Assembly: GCA_017480485.1 (NCBI GenBank)
Contig: JAFVAN010000027.1
Span: 1-32,868, forward strand
Length of the DNA stretch: 32,868 nt
Direction of reading: 5' to 3'
DNA from: Ruminococcus sp.
Lineage (GTDB): Bacteria; Bacillota_A; Clostridia; Oscillospirales; Ruminococcaceae
Positions 8,025-16,286 of the stretch are shown here, in pieces; within the stretch, counting starts at the first letter, position 1, and every line of letters starts with the position of its first letter. The position numbers and the translations under genes are program-made. The notes beneath the pieces are model-generated. The model did not search any database. It saw only the letters and a program-made list of their open reading frames with translations, and was not told where the DNA came from.

Positions 8025-8048
8025 TTTCACTCTTAAAACGCTAAAACA

Positions 8049-8084
8049 GGGATATCTCACCGGAACAGGTGGGATATCCCTTTT
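8049..8084 (+). terminator. Terminator of rplJL
   Basis: Thirteen-pair stem (GGGATATCTCACC with GGTGGGATATCCC, one T-G pair) followed by TTTT. Confidence 0.9.
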
Positions 8085-8104
8085 GCGTTTAAAGAGTGTG
8101 AGCA

Positions 8105-8140
8105 GAAAAAGGCACCCCCGCGCTAACGCGGAGGTGCCTT
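8105..8140 (-). terminator. Terminator of the PEP carboxykinase gene
   Basis: On the minus strand a stem AGGCACCTCCGCG-TTAG-CGCGGGGGTGCCT is followed by a run of T. It lies 29 bases after the gene and back to back with the rplL terminator. Confidence 0.92.
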
Positions 8141-8168
8141 GAATGCTTTATTGCCTGATCGAAGGGGC

Positions 8169-9974
8169 TTACTTGTTCAGCCTCTCCTCGATCATGTCGA
8201 GCTCCTTGTACAGAGCCTCGGGGATGCGGCCGCCCTTGCCTGCGATGTCCTCATCGTAGTAACGGCGCATTTCCTTGATCTCGGCCTTCCAGAGGTCCTT
8301 GTCAACAGCCAGCAGAGCCTTCATGGTCTCGGGCGATACCTCGTCCTCGATGCCGGTGAGGTTGATGTCCTCGGGCTTGGGCAGGAAGCCGATAGGTGTC
8401 TCAACGGCGTCGACCTTGCCCTCGCAGCGCTTGATGATCCAGTCGAGAACTCTCATGTTGTCGCCAAAGCCGGGCCACATAAAGTTGCCGTTCTCGTCCT
8501 TCTTGAACCAGTTAACGTTGAAGATCTTGGGGGCCTTGTCGCCAAGTACCTCGCCCATCTCCAGCCAGTGAGCCCAGTAGTCGCCAACGTTGTAGCCGAT
8601 GAAGGGCTTCATAGCCATAGGATCGTGACGGAGAACGCCTACTGCGCCTGTGGCGGCAGCGGTGGTCTCGGAGGAAACTGCGGAGCCTACATAGGTGCCG
8701 TGGGTCCAGTCAAAGGACTGATATACCAGCGGAGTGGTCTTCTCGCGGCGGCCGCCGAAGATCATAGCTGTAACAGGAACGCCCTCGGGGTTGTTGAACT
8801 CGGGAGAAACGCAGGGGCAGTTCTCTGCGGGTGCAGTAAATCTGGAGTTCGGGTGAGCAAGCTTCTCGCCGCTCGCGGTGTACTCGGGGCCGTTTACCTC
8901 GGCGCCCTTCCACTCGATCGCATTTACGGGAGGATTCTTGTCCAGGCCCTCCCACCAGGGAGTCATTGTGTCCTTGTTGATAGCAACGTTTGTGAAGATA
9001 GCGTTCTTCTTGGTAGAAGCAAGCGCATTGTAGTTGGACTTTGCGTTTGTTCCGGGAGCAACGCCGAAGAAGCCGTTCTCGGGGTTGATGGCATAGAGCC
9101 TGCCGTCCTTGCCGGGCTTCATCCAAGCGATATCGTCGCCGACGGTCCAAACCTTATAGCCCTGCTCGGTGTAGAACTTGGGGGGGATGAGCATTGCCAG
9201 ATTGGTCTTGCCGCAGGCAGAGGGGAAGGCAGCGGTGATGTATGTTACCTCGCCGTCGGGCTTCTCAACGCCCAGAATGAGCATATGCTCGGCCATCCAG
9301 CCCTCGTTCTTGCCCTGGAAGGAAGCGATACGCAGAGCGAAGCACTTCTTGCCAAGCAGAACGTTTCCGCCGTAAGCGGAGTTGATGGACCAGATAGTGT
9401 TGTCCTCGGGGAACTGAACTATGTATCTCTTCTCGGGGTCAACGTCAGCCTTGGAGTGCAGGCCTCTTACGAAGTCGTCGGAGGTGTCGCCAAGGTTCTC
9501 GAAGGCCTTGGTGCCCATACGGGTCATGATGTCCATGTTGAGTACAACATAGATAGAGTCGGTCAGCTCAACGCCCACCTTAGCAAGGGGCGAGCCGATG
9601 GGGCCCATGGAGTAGGGGATAACGTACATGGTCCTGCCCTTCATGACTCCGTCGTACATGGGAGTGAGCATCGCGTACATTTCCTTGGGGTCCATCCAGT
9701 TGTTTGTGGGGCCTGCGTCCTCTTTTGTCTTGGTGCAGATGAAGGTCCTGTCCTCAACACGGGCAACGTCGTTGGGCTTAGTCCTGTGATAGAGGCAGCC
9801 GGGGTACTCGTCCTGATTCATCGGGATCATCTCGCCTGTGGCGATAGCCTCGTCACGGAGGGCCTGAAGCTGCTCGTCAGAGCCGTCGATCCATACAACG
9901 TTATCGGGCTTGGTGAGGGCGATCATCTCGTCCACCCAGGCATTAACGTTGGGGTTATTAGTCAAACTTGCCAT
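8169..9974 (-). CDS. pckG: Phosphoenolpyruvate carboxykinase (GTP)
   Basis: 601 residues, the usual size of the GTP-dependent family. The kinase P-loop with the hyper-reactive Cys is clear (FPSACGKTN), preceded by GNVLLGKKCFALRIAS and followed by WTVGDDIAWM, which holds metal and GTP ligands. The enzyme interconverts oxaloacetate and PEP; in rumen and gut fermenters it often runs in the CO2-fixing direction toward succinate. I chose the start MASLTNNPNV at 9974, which follows GAGAGGAG; the longer frame reading upstream would cross the promoter. It is monocistronic, convergent with rplJL. Confidence 0.96.
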   Translation of the reverse strand: MASLTNNPNVNAWVDEMIALTKPDNVVWIDGSDEQLQALRDEAIATGEMIPMNQDEYPGCLYHRTKPNDVARVEDRTFICTKTKEDAGPTNNWMDPKEMYAMLTPMYDGVMKGRTMYVIPYSMGPIGSPLAKVGVELTDSIYVVLNMDIMTRMGTKAFENLGDTSDDFVRGLHSKADVDPEKRYIVQFPEDNTIWSINSAYGGNVLLGKKCFALRIASFQGKNEGWMAEHMLILGVEKPDGEVTYITAAFPSACGKTNLAMLIPPKFYTEQGYKVWTVGDDIAWMKPGKDGRLYAINPENGFFGVAPGTNAKSNYNALASTKKNAIFTNVAINKDTMTPWWEGLDKNPPVNAIEWKGAEVNGPEYTASGEKLAHPNSRFTAPAENCPCVSPEFNNPEGVPVTAMIFGGRREKTTPLVYQSFDWTHGTYVGSAVSSETTAAATGAVGVLRHDPMAMKPFIGYNVGDYWAHWLEMGEVLGDKAPKIFNVNWFKKDENGNFMWPGFGDNMRVLDWIIKRCEGKVDAVETPIGFLPKPEDINLTGIEDEVSPETMKALLAVDKDLWKAEIKEMRRYYDEDIAGKGGRIPEALYKELDMIEERLNK

Positions 9975-10053
9975 AATAATAAATCTCCTCTCAAGAATTG
10001 CAGTGAAAAGTTTCGAGTCAGCACTGGCTAACACAAAAATTTTCCTGTATATC

Positions 10054-10082
10054 ATTATACCCTATATAAAAGTTTTTGTCAA
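10054..10082 (-). promoter_or_regulatory. Promoter of the PEP carboxykinase gene
   Basis: On the minus strand TTGACA (10082-10077) and TATAAT (10059-10054), spacer 17: a full consensus promoter, fitting an abundant central enzyme. The leader is about 75 bases. Confidence 0.93.
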
Positions 10083-10098
10083 CCTTTTTTTGGTGCAC

Positions 10099-10254
10099 AG
10101 CGCGCACGGCGCAATTCGCATGAGTGGCGGCACGCCGCCTCACAGCTGTGTGGGCCATAAGTGCTCCCTCGCGGTGCTAGCGCGCACGGCGCAATTCGCG
10201 TGAGTGGCGGCACGCCGCCTCACAACTGTGTAGGTCATAAGTGCTCCCTCGCGG
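10099..10254. repeat. 80-bp repeat in tandem (two copies)
   Basis: The sequence AGCGCGCACGGCGCAATTCG begins at 10099 and again at 10179, and the rest of the unit (TGAGTGGCGGCACGCCGCCTC ends 20 bases of GC hairpin, then ATAAGTGCTCCCTCGCGG) is nearly identical in both. Each unit holds a short GC hairpin (GGCGGC-ACGCC-GCC region). An inverted relative lies at about 30208-30314, and a degenerate end near 1951. A short heptamer-like tract (AGAAGATAGAGGATAGGA) follows at about 10257. Confidence 0.85.
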
Positions 10255-10324
10255 ATAGAAGATAGAGGATAGGATTTATTGATATTATCGTTAGCTTCCG
10301 GATCAGCACGGTACGTCCGACCGC

Positions 10325-10371
10325 ATTTTGCCGCTCTGCGGCAAAATTGCATAAAAAAGAAAAATTGATTT
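10325..10371. repeat. Small dispersed hairpin repeat, copy 1
   Basis: ATTTTGCCGC-TCT-GCGGCAAAATTGC followed by ATAAAAAAGAAAAATTGATTTC. The same hairpin and a similar tail are found at 28114-28168. Confidence 0.8.
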
Positions 10372-10385
10372 CTACGGGCCGCACC

Positions 10386-10414
10386 TTGACACAAAGTAAA
10401 AAAGATGATATACT
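10386..10414 (+). promoter_or_regulatory. Promoter of the zinc-ribbon membrane protein gene
   Basis: TTGACA at 10386-10391 and TATACT at 10409-10414, spacer 17. Confidence 0.88.
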
Positions 10415-10467
10415 ATAAAAAACTGTTATTATTTATAACCATTTCTACAAATTAGGAGGGCTTTTTT

Positions 10468-11151
10468 ATGCAGTGTTTCTATTGCGGACGTGACATTCCC
10501 GAGGGTGCGATGTTCTGCGAGTGCGGGCATCCCGTTAAGCAGTATGCCAGCGATATGGCGGGAGGCTCCTACGGCGCCGTCTCTCTGCCAAAGCAGAAGA
10601 AGTCTGTGCTGCCCACGGTCATCGGGATAATTATTGCTCTGGCGCTGGTGGCAGGGTTCATCTACTTCCAGCAGAAGAACAATGACGCCCATAAGGTCAC
10701 TGACAAGGACCAGTGGGAGACCGTTGACAAGGCCACCTACAGCATGACCATGCCCAAGGACCTGAAGAAGGGCACTGTAGTAAGCATTGGAGATGCAAAG
10801 GGCCTTGACTTCCTCTATAACGATGAGATCGCCATCTGCACAGGTGTCGAGACCTACACAGACGGGGACCCCGGCCTGACTGCCGATCTGCTGGAGGCGT
10901 ATTTTAAGGGAAGGACCCGCTCTGTCAACGGGGTCGAGCTTACTCCCAAGCGCCGCGGCGACATCAACTACTATGACTATGACAAGACCTCAAAGAACAC
11001 CATCGGCAAGACTGATGAACTGCACGTTATCGAGTCTTACATCATTGGAAAAAAGGGCATCTATGAGGTAGACGTCTACTGCGCCCGCTCCGACTTCTCC
11101 GACTATCAGGATTATATGTTTGAGTGGATAGAGTCCTTTAAGGAGAAATAA
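10468..11151 (+). CDS. Zinc-ribbon, single-pass membrane protein of unknown function
   Basis: 227 residues. The N-terminus has a short zinc ribbon (CFYCGRDIPEGAMFCECG), with two Cys pairs about 11 residues apart. A membrane segment covers about residues 48-67 (VLPTVIGIIIALALVAGFIYF). The remaining 160 residues, with no recognised family, should face outside: an alternating beta-type sequence containing YSMTMPKDLKKG near its start, similar to the 'MPxD...' openings of small extracytoplasmic lipoprotein-like domains. It could be a stress or envelope sensor. AGGAGGG gives a strong start. It lies upstream of a VanY-type carboxypeptidase with another zinc-ribbon protein beyond, hinting at a shared envelope role, but each gene has its own promoter. 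Confidence 0.8.
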   Translation: MQCFYCGRDIPEGAMFCECGHPVKQYASDMAGGSYGAVSLPKQKKSVLPTVIGIIIALALVAGFIYFQQKNNDAHKVTDKDQWETVDKATYSMTMPKDLKKGTVVSIGDAKGLDFLYNDEIAICTGVETYTDGDPGLTADLLEAYFKGRTRSVNGVELTPKRRGDINYYDYDKTSKNTIGKTDELHVIESYIIGKKGIYEVDVYCARSDFSDYQDYMFEWIESFKEK

Positions 11152-11208
11152 GGATCCAATACGCGAGGACCGGGCTGCCCCACGCAGTCGTATTCCCACG
11201 CAAGATGA

Positions 11209-11252
11209 GAAAAGCTGTACCCCACCCCCTGCGGGGTGGGGTACAGCTTTTC
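11209..11252. terminator. Perfect 20-bp inverted repeat, probable terminator
   Basis: Two perfect 20-base arms (11209-11228 and 11233-11252) around a four-base loop; the outer bases are GAAAAG/CTTTTC so the stem ends in an A/T tract on both strands. A weaker echo of the right arm (GGCACAGCTTTTTGCCC) follows at about 11260-11276. The rest of the gap to the next promoter shows nothing recognisable. Confidence 0.75.
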
Positions 11253-11355
11253 GCCTAAGGGGCACAGCTTTTTGCCCAAGAGCATCCTTGCGGCGCCAAA
11301 TGTCGCTCCCTGTCGCTTCCTGCGGTCGATTTTTCAAGTTTTTTTCATTTAGCTA

Positions 11356-11384
11356 TTGGAAAAGCTTATTGATTGTGGTATAAT
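11356..11384 (+). promoter_or_regulatory. Promoter of the VanY-type gene
   Basis: TTGGAA at 11356-11361 and TATAAT at 11379-11384, spacer 17. The 120-base leader includes a heptamer-type tract of CTTGCTT/CTCTAAA units at about 11455-11490. Confidence 0.8.
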
Positions 11385-11504
11385 ATCAATAGAGAATAAA
11401 TGTATCTGAGAGCACAGAGATAAATCTTTCCGCAGAAGCAAGAGAAGGAGCGCTTTCTTGCTTCTTGCCTCTAAACATCTTGCTTCTAAACTGTGAGGTA
11501 CACT

Positions 11505-12392
11505 ATGGATAACAACAAGACTAAAACGCCCCAGCAGCGCAGGCGCGAGGCGCAGATGAAACGGGATACGATGCAGGCCTACGGCGTCATGACGGGCATG
11601 GCTGCCTTTATCGTCGTGATGGTGCTTTATTTCGTGTTCTTCCGCAGCGGGACAGGCTCTCAGGCTGCGGGCCTGCCGGAGGTCATCACCAATACCACCC
11701 CTCCCCGCAGCACCGCTGCCCCCGCTGACAGTCAGCGCTCGGAGGACCACAAGATAGTCACAACCACCACCGTCACCGCCGAGGACCCCGAGGCCCCCGC
11801 CTCCGAGAGCACGGAGCCCGCCGCCCCCGAGCACAAGCTGGAGGTAAAGGACGGCATAACCTACGTTGACGGGATAATGATAGTGAACAAGACCTACTCC
11901 CTGCCCGCCAGCTACGCCCCCGGTCTGGACCCCACCGCCAAGGCCGCCTTCGACGAGATGGCCGCAAAGGCTTGGGGTGAGGGCGTGTCGCTGTATATAA
12001 TCTCGGGCTACCGCAGCTACGCCGAGCAAGAGAAGCTCTATGCGGGCTACGCCGCCGCCCGCGGCACTGAGGAGGCCGACAGGGTGTCCTCCCGCGCAGG
12101 CCACTCAGAGCACCAGTCGGGGCTCTGCATGGACGTTAACACCACGGAGTTCAGCTTTGAGGGAACAAAGGAGGCCATCTGGCTGGAGCAGCACTGCGCG
12201 GAATACGGCTTCATAATCCGCTTCCCCAAGAACAGAGAGAGCATAACGGGCTACGAGTACGAGCCATGGCACATCCGATACGTTGGAGTTGAGGCGGCCA
12301 CGGAGATAATGTCCCGGGGCATAAGCCTTGAGGAATATCTGGGCGTGACCTCGGACTACAGATACGCCACCGACGCTGCCGCCCGGCAGTAA
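11505..12392 (+). CDS. VanY/DacB-type D-alanyl-D-alanine carboxypeptidase, membrane anchored
   Basis: 295 residues. A signal anchor spans about residues 26-46, followed by a Thr/Pro/Glu-rich linker to about residue 115 and a C-terminal LAS-family zinc peptidase domain. The domain has SGYRSYAEQ, SEHQSGLCMD (the SxHxxGxxxD zinc motif) and EPWHIRYVG, which supplies the third ligand. It should trim the terminal D-Ala from peptidoglycan stem peptides outside the membrane. I chose ATG 11505 after GTGAGGT; the in-frame GTG at 11493 lies upstream in that site. No vancomycin-resistance genes (vanH/A/X) are near, so this is a housekeeping cell-wall enzyme. Confidence 0.92.
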   Translation: MDNNKTKTPQQRRREAQMKRDTMQAYGVMTGMAAFIVVMVLYFVFFRSGTGSQAAGLPEVITNTTPPRSTAAPADSQRSEDHKIVTTTTVTAEDPEAPASESTEPAAPEHKLEVKDGITYVDGIMIVNKTYSLPASYAPGLDPTAKAAFDEMAAKAWGEGVSLYIISGYRSYAEQEKLYAGYAAARGTEEADRVSSRAGHSEHQSGLCMDVNTTEFSFEGTKEAIWLEQHCAEYGFIIRFPKNRESITGYEYEPWHIRYVGVEAATEIMSRGISLEEYLGVTSDYRYATDAAARQ

Positions 12393-12412
12393 GAGAAGTC
12401 TTTAATACAAAC

Positions 12413-12453
12413 AGCCCCGAAGCGAGGTATCTCACTTCGGGGCTTTGTTTTTT
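12413..12453. terminator. Terminator between two convergent genes
   Basis: Stem AGCCCCGAAG...CTTCGGGGCT with an inner GAG/CTC pair and a T-rich run on the plus strand. It serves the VanY-type gene and probably also the convergent zinc-ribbon gene on the minus strand. Confidence 0.88.
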
Positions 12454-12457
12454 TAGT

Positions 12458-13303
12458 TTACTCTGCGGGGGTCTCGGGGGCCGCTGCGGGCTCGGAGGGG
12501 ATCTGATCCTCGAACTCTCCGCTCGGGATGAAGTGTGCGCTGGCGGCGGGAGACACGGGATAACCCGCGATACCGTGGCTGCTGGATTCCTTCATGTTCT
12601 CAAACTCCTTGCTGAAGGTCAGCTTGCCGCTGGTGGGGTTGCCTGCGGGTGGAGCAGAAGGTGTAAGGACCGAATGCTCTGCCTCGGGAGGCGTGGGTGC
12701 CGTTACGGGAGCAGGCGCTATGGGCGCGGGCTCGGGGATAACGGGTGGAGGCGGTATAACAGGCGCCTTGTCGGGGATTATGGGCTCGGGTGTAACGGGA
12801 GCCGCACTTTCGGGCGCCGCAACCGGAGGTATGGGAGCTGCACTTCCGGGCGCCGCAACCGGCGGAATAGGAGCCGAAGTCCCGGGCGCCGCAACCGGCG
12901 GAATAGGAGCCGAAGTCCCGGGCGCCGCAACCGGCGGAATAGGAGCCGAAGTCCCGGGCGCCGCAACCGGCGGGATGGGAGCTGTACTTCCGGGCGCCGC
13001 AACCGGCGGGATGGGAGCTGAACTTCCGGGCGCCGCTACAGGCGGAATGGGAGCCGAGCTACCGGGTGCCGCAACAGGCGGTATGGGAGCCGAAGTCTTG
13101 GGCTCGAATACGGGGGGGAGCTCATCGCGTCCCGCGAAGATCGTGCCTTCCTCGGGGAATACAGGCTCGGGAGCGGGTGCAGGTGGCGGAGGAGGCGGGG
13201 GTGGTACCGCACCGGGAGCCGCAGGCGCAGGGAGACGGGCTCCGCAGACCTCGCAGAAATTGAGCAATTCTTTTATTTCAGTACCGCATTTCGGACAAAA
13301 CAT
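12458..13303 (-). CDS. Zinc-ribbon protein with Pro/Ala-rich 12-residue repeats
   Basis: 281 residues. The N-terminal zinc ribbon is classical (MFCPKCGTEIKELLNFCEVCG), followed by a proline tract (eight consecutive Pro), then eight copies of APIPPVAAPGSS (residues 72-167), a Pro-rich stretch and a short polar tail (SGKLTFSKEFENMKESS...). There is no signal peptide or membrane segment. The repeats should form an extended, polyproline-like rod, so the protein may be a cytoplasmic scaffold. Function unknown. It shares the ribbon type with the protein at 10468 but no other similarity. AGGAGG precedes the ATG. Confidence 0.82.
   Translation of the reverse strand: MFCPKCGTEIKELLNFCEVCGARLPAPAAPGAVPPPPPPPPAPAPEPVFPEEGTIFAGRDELPPVFEPKTSAPIPPVAAPGSSAPIPPVAAPGSSAPIPPVAAPGSTAPIPPVAAPGTSAPIPPVAAPGTSAPIPPVAAPGTSAPIPPVAAPGSAAPIPPVAAPESAAPVTPEPIIPDKAPVIPPPPVIPEPAPIAPAPVTAPTPPEAEHSVLTPSAPPAGNPTSGKLTFSKEFENMKESSSHGIAGYPVSPAASAHFIPSGEFEDQIPSEPAAAPETPAE
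12803..13090 (-). repeat. Eight tandem 36-bp units
   Basis: Each unit encodes one APIPPVAAPG(S/T)(S/A/T) repeat. The middle units are almost identical at DNA level, which suggests recent expansion or gene conversion; the outer units are more diverged. Confidence 0.92.
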
Positions 13304-13358
13304 TTACTGATCCTCCTAACAAAACGTTTGCTGCCTCGCAGCATATCTATACTCTTTA

Positions 13359-13387
13359 ATTATAACACTATCAAAGCTATTTTTCTA
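13359..13387 (-). promoter_or_regulatory. Promoter of the Pro-rich zinc-ribbon gene
   Basis: On the minus strand a TATAAT (13364-13359) with a weak TAGAAA 17 bases upstream (13387-13382). The leader is about 50 bases. Confidence 0.55.
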
Positions 13388-13494
13388 TTATTTATATTAA
13401 CGAAAATATGTCCTGTGATTTGTGATATTTGTATAGCGGAAACGCGGCGGCGGGGGGTGGTTTTCTTATCGGCAGCTCTGTGTGCCGCCGCTCA

Positions 13495-13637
13495 ACGAAT
13501 AATGAATAACGAAAAAAGAATAATGAATAATGAAGGTGTCCGCTGCGCGGACGAATTTAAGAATTTTAAATCCATCGCCGAAGGCGATCCCTTAATTATT
13601 CATTATTCACTATTCGTTATTCTTTATTCACTATTTC
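13495..13637. repeat. Inverted AATAATG heptamer arrays with two internal hairpins
   Basis: Left arm 13495-13535 consists of units such as AATAATG, AATAACG, AAAAAAG; right arm 13592-13637 is the same in inverted form (TTATTCA units). Between them are hairpins GTCCGC-TGC-GCGGAC (13538-13552) and ATCGCC-GAA-GGCGAT (13574-13588). The array touches the trpA stop codon (13636-13638). The arms could pair into one long stem, so this may end the trp transcript. A half copy is at 25692-25757. Confidence 0.82.
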
Positions 13638-14406
13638 AGCGTATGGCTCCCTTCATGGAGGCAACGTACTCGCCGATGGGGGCTGCGGCGTCGCGGCCAA
13701 GCTCCGCTATGCGGCGAACGATGGCCGAGCCCACGATGACTCCGTCGGAGCAGGCGGCCATCTTAGCGGCCTGCTCGGGGGTGGAGATGCCGAAGCCCAC
13801 GGCGCAGGGCACGTCCGTATTCTCCCGCACAAGCTTCACAAGGCTTGGGATGTCGGTGGTTATCTCAGATCTTACGCCCGTTACGCCAAGTGAGGAAACG
13901 ATGTAGATGAAGCCGTCGGCCTCCCTTGCGATCATGGCGATGCGGTCGGCAGAGGTGGGGGCGATGAGGGAGATAAGGTCAACGCCGTACTCACGGCAGA
14001 GGGGCAGGAATTCATCCTTCTCCTCAAAGGGCAGGTCCGGCAGGATAAGGCCGTCGATGCCGATGCGCTTGCAGGTAGAGATAAAGCGCTCTGCGCCGTA
14101 GGAGAACACCACGTTGGCGTAGGTCATGAACACCAGCGGAACGCTGACGTCTCGCCTCAGCTCCTCCACAAAAGCGAATATCTTGTCGGTGGTAACGCCA
14201 CCCGAAAGGGCGCGGATGTTTGCCCCCTGTATAACGGGGCCCTCGGCTGTGGGGTCCGAGAAGGGGATGCCAAGCTCTACAAGGTCGGCGCCGTTTTTCA
14301 CCATTTCCCGTACTATGGCGCCTGTGGTCTCAAGGTCGGGGTCGCCGCAGGTGATAAAGGGTATGAAGGCCTTGCCGTTTTTGAATGCTTCTCTTATCTT
14401 ACTCAT
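13636..14406 (-). CDS. trpA: Tryptophan synthase alpha subunit
   Basis: 256 residues, a TIM barrel that cleaves indole-3-glycerol phosphate and passes indole to TrpB. The catalytic Glu lies in [10 protein letters not shown] (E44). The phosphate loop GFGIS and the VSSLGVTG segment are present. The second catalytic acid, Asp60 of the Salmonella/E. coli enzyme (in ADGP), is Glu here (TAEGP, about residue 55). The start ATG overlaps the trpB stop by eight bases (ATGAGTAA), so translation should be coupled. It is the last gene of the operon. Confidence 0.96.
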   Translation of the reverse strand: MSKIREAFKNGKAFIPFITCGDPDLETTGAIVREMVKNGADLVELGIPFSDPTAEGPVIQGANIRALSGGVTTDKIFAFVEELRRDVSVPLVFMTYANVVFSYGAERFISTCKRIGIDGLILPDLPFEEKDEFLPLCREYGVDLISLIAPTSADRIAMIAREADGFIYIVSSLGVTGVRSEITTDIPSLVKLVRENTDVPCAVGFGISTPEQAAKMAACSDGVIVGSAIVRRIAELGRDAAAPIGEYVASMKGAIR

Positions 14407-15589
14407 AGATCTCTTCTCCTCTGTAGCGGGCGATGGCGGCGCAGTCCTTGTCGCCGCGTCCCGAAATGGTGATGATTATTATCTGCTCGGGGCTCATGGT
14501 GGGGGCCAGCTTCATGGCGTAGGCCACCGCGTGGGCCGATTCTATAGCGGGGATGATGCCCTCGGTGCGGGACAGGAACTCGAAGGCGTTCACTGCCTCG
14601 TCGTCCGTCACGGGAACGTATTCGGCGCGGCCGATGTCGTGGAGATAGGCGTGCTCGGGGCCGATGCCCGGGTAGTCGAGGCCCGCCGAGATGGAGTAAA
14701 CAGGGGCGATCTGGCCGTATTCGTCCTGACAGAAGTAGCTCTTCATGCCGTGGAAGATGCCAAGACGGCCCGTGTTCACTGTGGCGGCGGTCTCAAAGGT
14801 GTCGATGCCTCTTCCTGCGGCCTCGCAGCCGATAAGGCGCACGCCCTCGTCGTTGATAAAGTTATAGAAGCTGCCGATGGCGTTGGAGCCGCCGCCCACA
14901 CAGGCGATGACGGCGTCCGGAAGCCTGCCCTCGTATTCAAGTATCTGCTCTCTGGCCTCCTTGGAGATCACGGACTGGAAGTCCCGCACGATGGTGGGGA
15001 AGGGGTGAGGCCCCATTACTGAGCCCAGACAGTAGTGGGTGTCGTCTATCCTGCTGGTCCACTCACGCATGGCCTCGGAGACTGCGTCCTTCAGGGTGGC
15101 GGTGCCGCTGGTGACAGGCACAACCTTGGAGCCCAGCAGCTTCATGCGGTAGACGTTCAGAGCCTGCCGCTTGGTGTCCTCCTCTCCCATGAATACAACG
15201 CACTCCATCCCAAGCAGAGCGGCGGCGGTGGCTGTGGCAACGCCGTGCTGGCCTGCGCCCGTCTCGGCGATAAGGCGGGTCTTGCCCATCTTCTTTGCAA
15301 GCAGGGCCTGGCCCAGAACGTTGTTTATCTTGTGGGAGCCCGTGTGGTTAAGGTCCTCCCGCTTTAAGTATATCTTTGCGCCCCCAAGGGTCTTGGTGAG
15401 CTTCTCGGCATAATAGAGCAGCGAGGGCCTGCCCGCGTAGTTCCGCATCAGCTCATCCAGCTCTCGGATGAAGTCCGGGTCGTTCTTGTAGTGCTCGTAG
15501 GCCTCCTCCAGTTCGATGACCGCGTTCATCAGCGTCTCGGGTATATACTGTCCTCCGTGTACGCCGAAGCGTCCCTTTGAAGTGTTCAT
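14399..15589 (-). CDS. trpB: Tryptophan synthase beta subunit
   Basis: 396 residues, PLP enzyme that condenses indole with serine. The PLP lysine is K87 in [10 protein letters not shown], and the phosphate-binding loop is GGGSNAIG. The gene overlaps trpA and is separated from trpF by 82 bases that hold a heptamer repeat array. Length and motifs are standard for the TrpB1 type that pairs with TrpA. Confidence 0.98.
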   Translation of the reverse strand: MNTSKGRFGVHGGQYIPETLMNAVIELEEAYEHYKNDPDFIRELDELMRNYAGRPSLLYYAEKLTKTLGGAKIYLKREDLNHTGSHKINNVLGQALLAKKMGKTRLIAETGAGQHGVATATAAALLGMECVVFMGEEDTKRQALNVYRMKLLGSKVVPVTSGTATLKDAVSEAMREWTSRIDDTHYCLGSVMGPHPFPTIVRDFQSVISKEAREQILEYEGRLPDAVIACVGGGSNAIGSFYNFINDEGVRLIGCEAAGRGIDTFETAATVNTGRLGIFHGMKSYFCQDEYGQIAPVYSISAGLDYPGIGPEHAYLHDIGRAEYVPVTDDEAVNAFEFLSRTEGIIPAIESAHAVAYAMKLAPTMSPEQIIIITISGRGDKDCAAIARYRGEEIYE

Positions 15590-15658
15590 ACTATCTATCT
15601 TTCCTTTCTGTCACGAATATCTTTAATTTAATATCAGCGCCGCAGGCGCACCAAGATC

Positions 15659-15692
15659 TGACCTCTGACTTCTAACCTCTGACCTCTGGCCG
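15659..15692. repeat. Heptamer array TGACCTC type, overlapping the end of trpF
   Basis: Units TGACCTC, TGACTTC, TAACCTC, TGACCTC in a row with a period of seven (plus strand). On the minus strand the trpF stop TAG (15674-15672) falls in the third unit, so the last residues of TrpF are encoded by the array. Confidence 0.85.
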
Positions 15693-16286
15693 TCCGGCTC
15701 GGACGGCCCGGACAAAGGCCTCCATTTTTGTTACATCCTTGTGTCCGTCCGTTTCAAGGCCGCTGCTGGCATCCACGGCGTAGGGCTGCAAAAGCTCGAT
15801 AGCACCCCGGACATTGTCTGCATCCAGCCCCCCCGCAAGCAGATAGGGCCTGCCAACGTTCCTTATCAGCGACCAGTCGAAGGTGTGGCCCGTGCCTGTC
15901 CCGCTGTCCAGCAGCACAAGGTCTGCGGAGCTCTTTGCCGCTGTCGCCGTGTCCTCGGCTGTCTCGACCTTGAAGGCCTTTATTATGGGCTTGTCGGTGA
16001 AGCGGCGCAGGGCACGGATGTATCCCTCGTCCTCCTGCCCGTGGAGCTGGATCACGTCTATGAGCTCCGAGAACCGCAGCAGGGAGTCAATCTCCTCGTC
16101 CACGAAGACCCCCACGGCCCGCGAGCGGGGAGAGCGTATCGTCGCCTTGAGCTCGCAGAGCTCCGCAAAGCTCACAGACCGCCTGAACCTCTCGGTCAGG
16201 ATAAAGCCGATATAATCTGCCTCCAGTCTTGAGGCCGCGGCCACGTCGGCCACGGTCATCATCCCGCAGAGCTTGATCTTGGTCAT
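15672..16286 (-). CDS. trpF: Phosphoribosylanthranilate isomerase
   Basis: 204 residues, TIM barrel that isomerises phosphoribosylanthranilate. The general base Cys is in KLCGMM (C7) and the general acid Asp in LLDSGTGTG; the phosphate-binding LAGGL and SSGLE motifs are present. The start overlaps the trpC stop in ATGA, so the two are translationally coupled. The C-terminal PEVRG is encoded within a heptamer repeat array and is probably a late addition. Confidence 0.96.
   Translation of the reverse strand: MTKIKLCGMMTVADVAAASRLEADYIGFILTERFRRSVSFAELCELKATIRSPRSRAVGVFVDEEIDSLLRFSELIDVIQLHGQEDEGYIRALRRFTDKPIIKAFKVETAEDTATAAKSSADLVLLDSGTGTGHTFDWSLIRNVGRPYLLAGGLDADNVRGAIELLQPYAVDASSGLETDGHKDVTKMEAFVRAVRAGRPEVRG

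Noticed and set aside
8139..10031. 630-codon open frame on the plus strand opposite PEP carboxykinase
   Set aside because: It is the mirror of a strongly conserved minus-strand gene, has no family signature or ribosome site, and arises from GC-rich codon bias.
11505..12392. Vancomycin resistance VanY
   Set aside because: Only the catalytic fold matches; no vanHAX or vanRS genes are present, so it is more likely a normal wall carboxypeptidase.
12594..13310. Gly/Ala-rich plus-strand frame opposite the Pro-rich zinc-ribbon gene
   Set aside because: Antisense of the 36-bp repeat; the minus-strand frame has the zinc ribbon, ribosome site and promoter.
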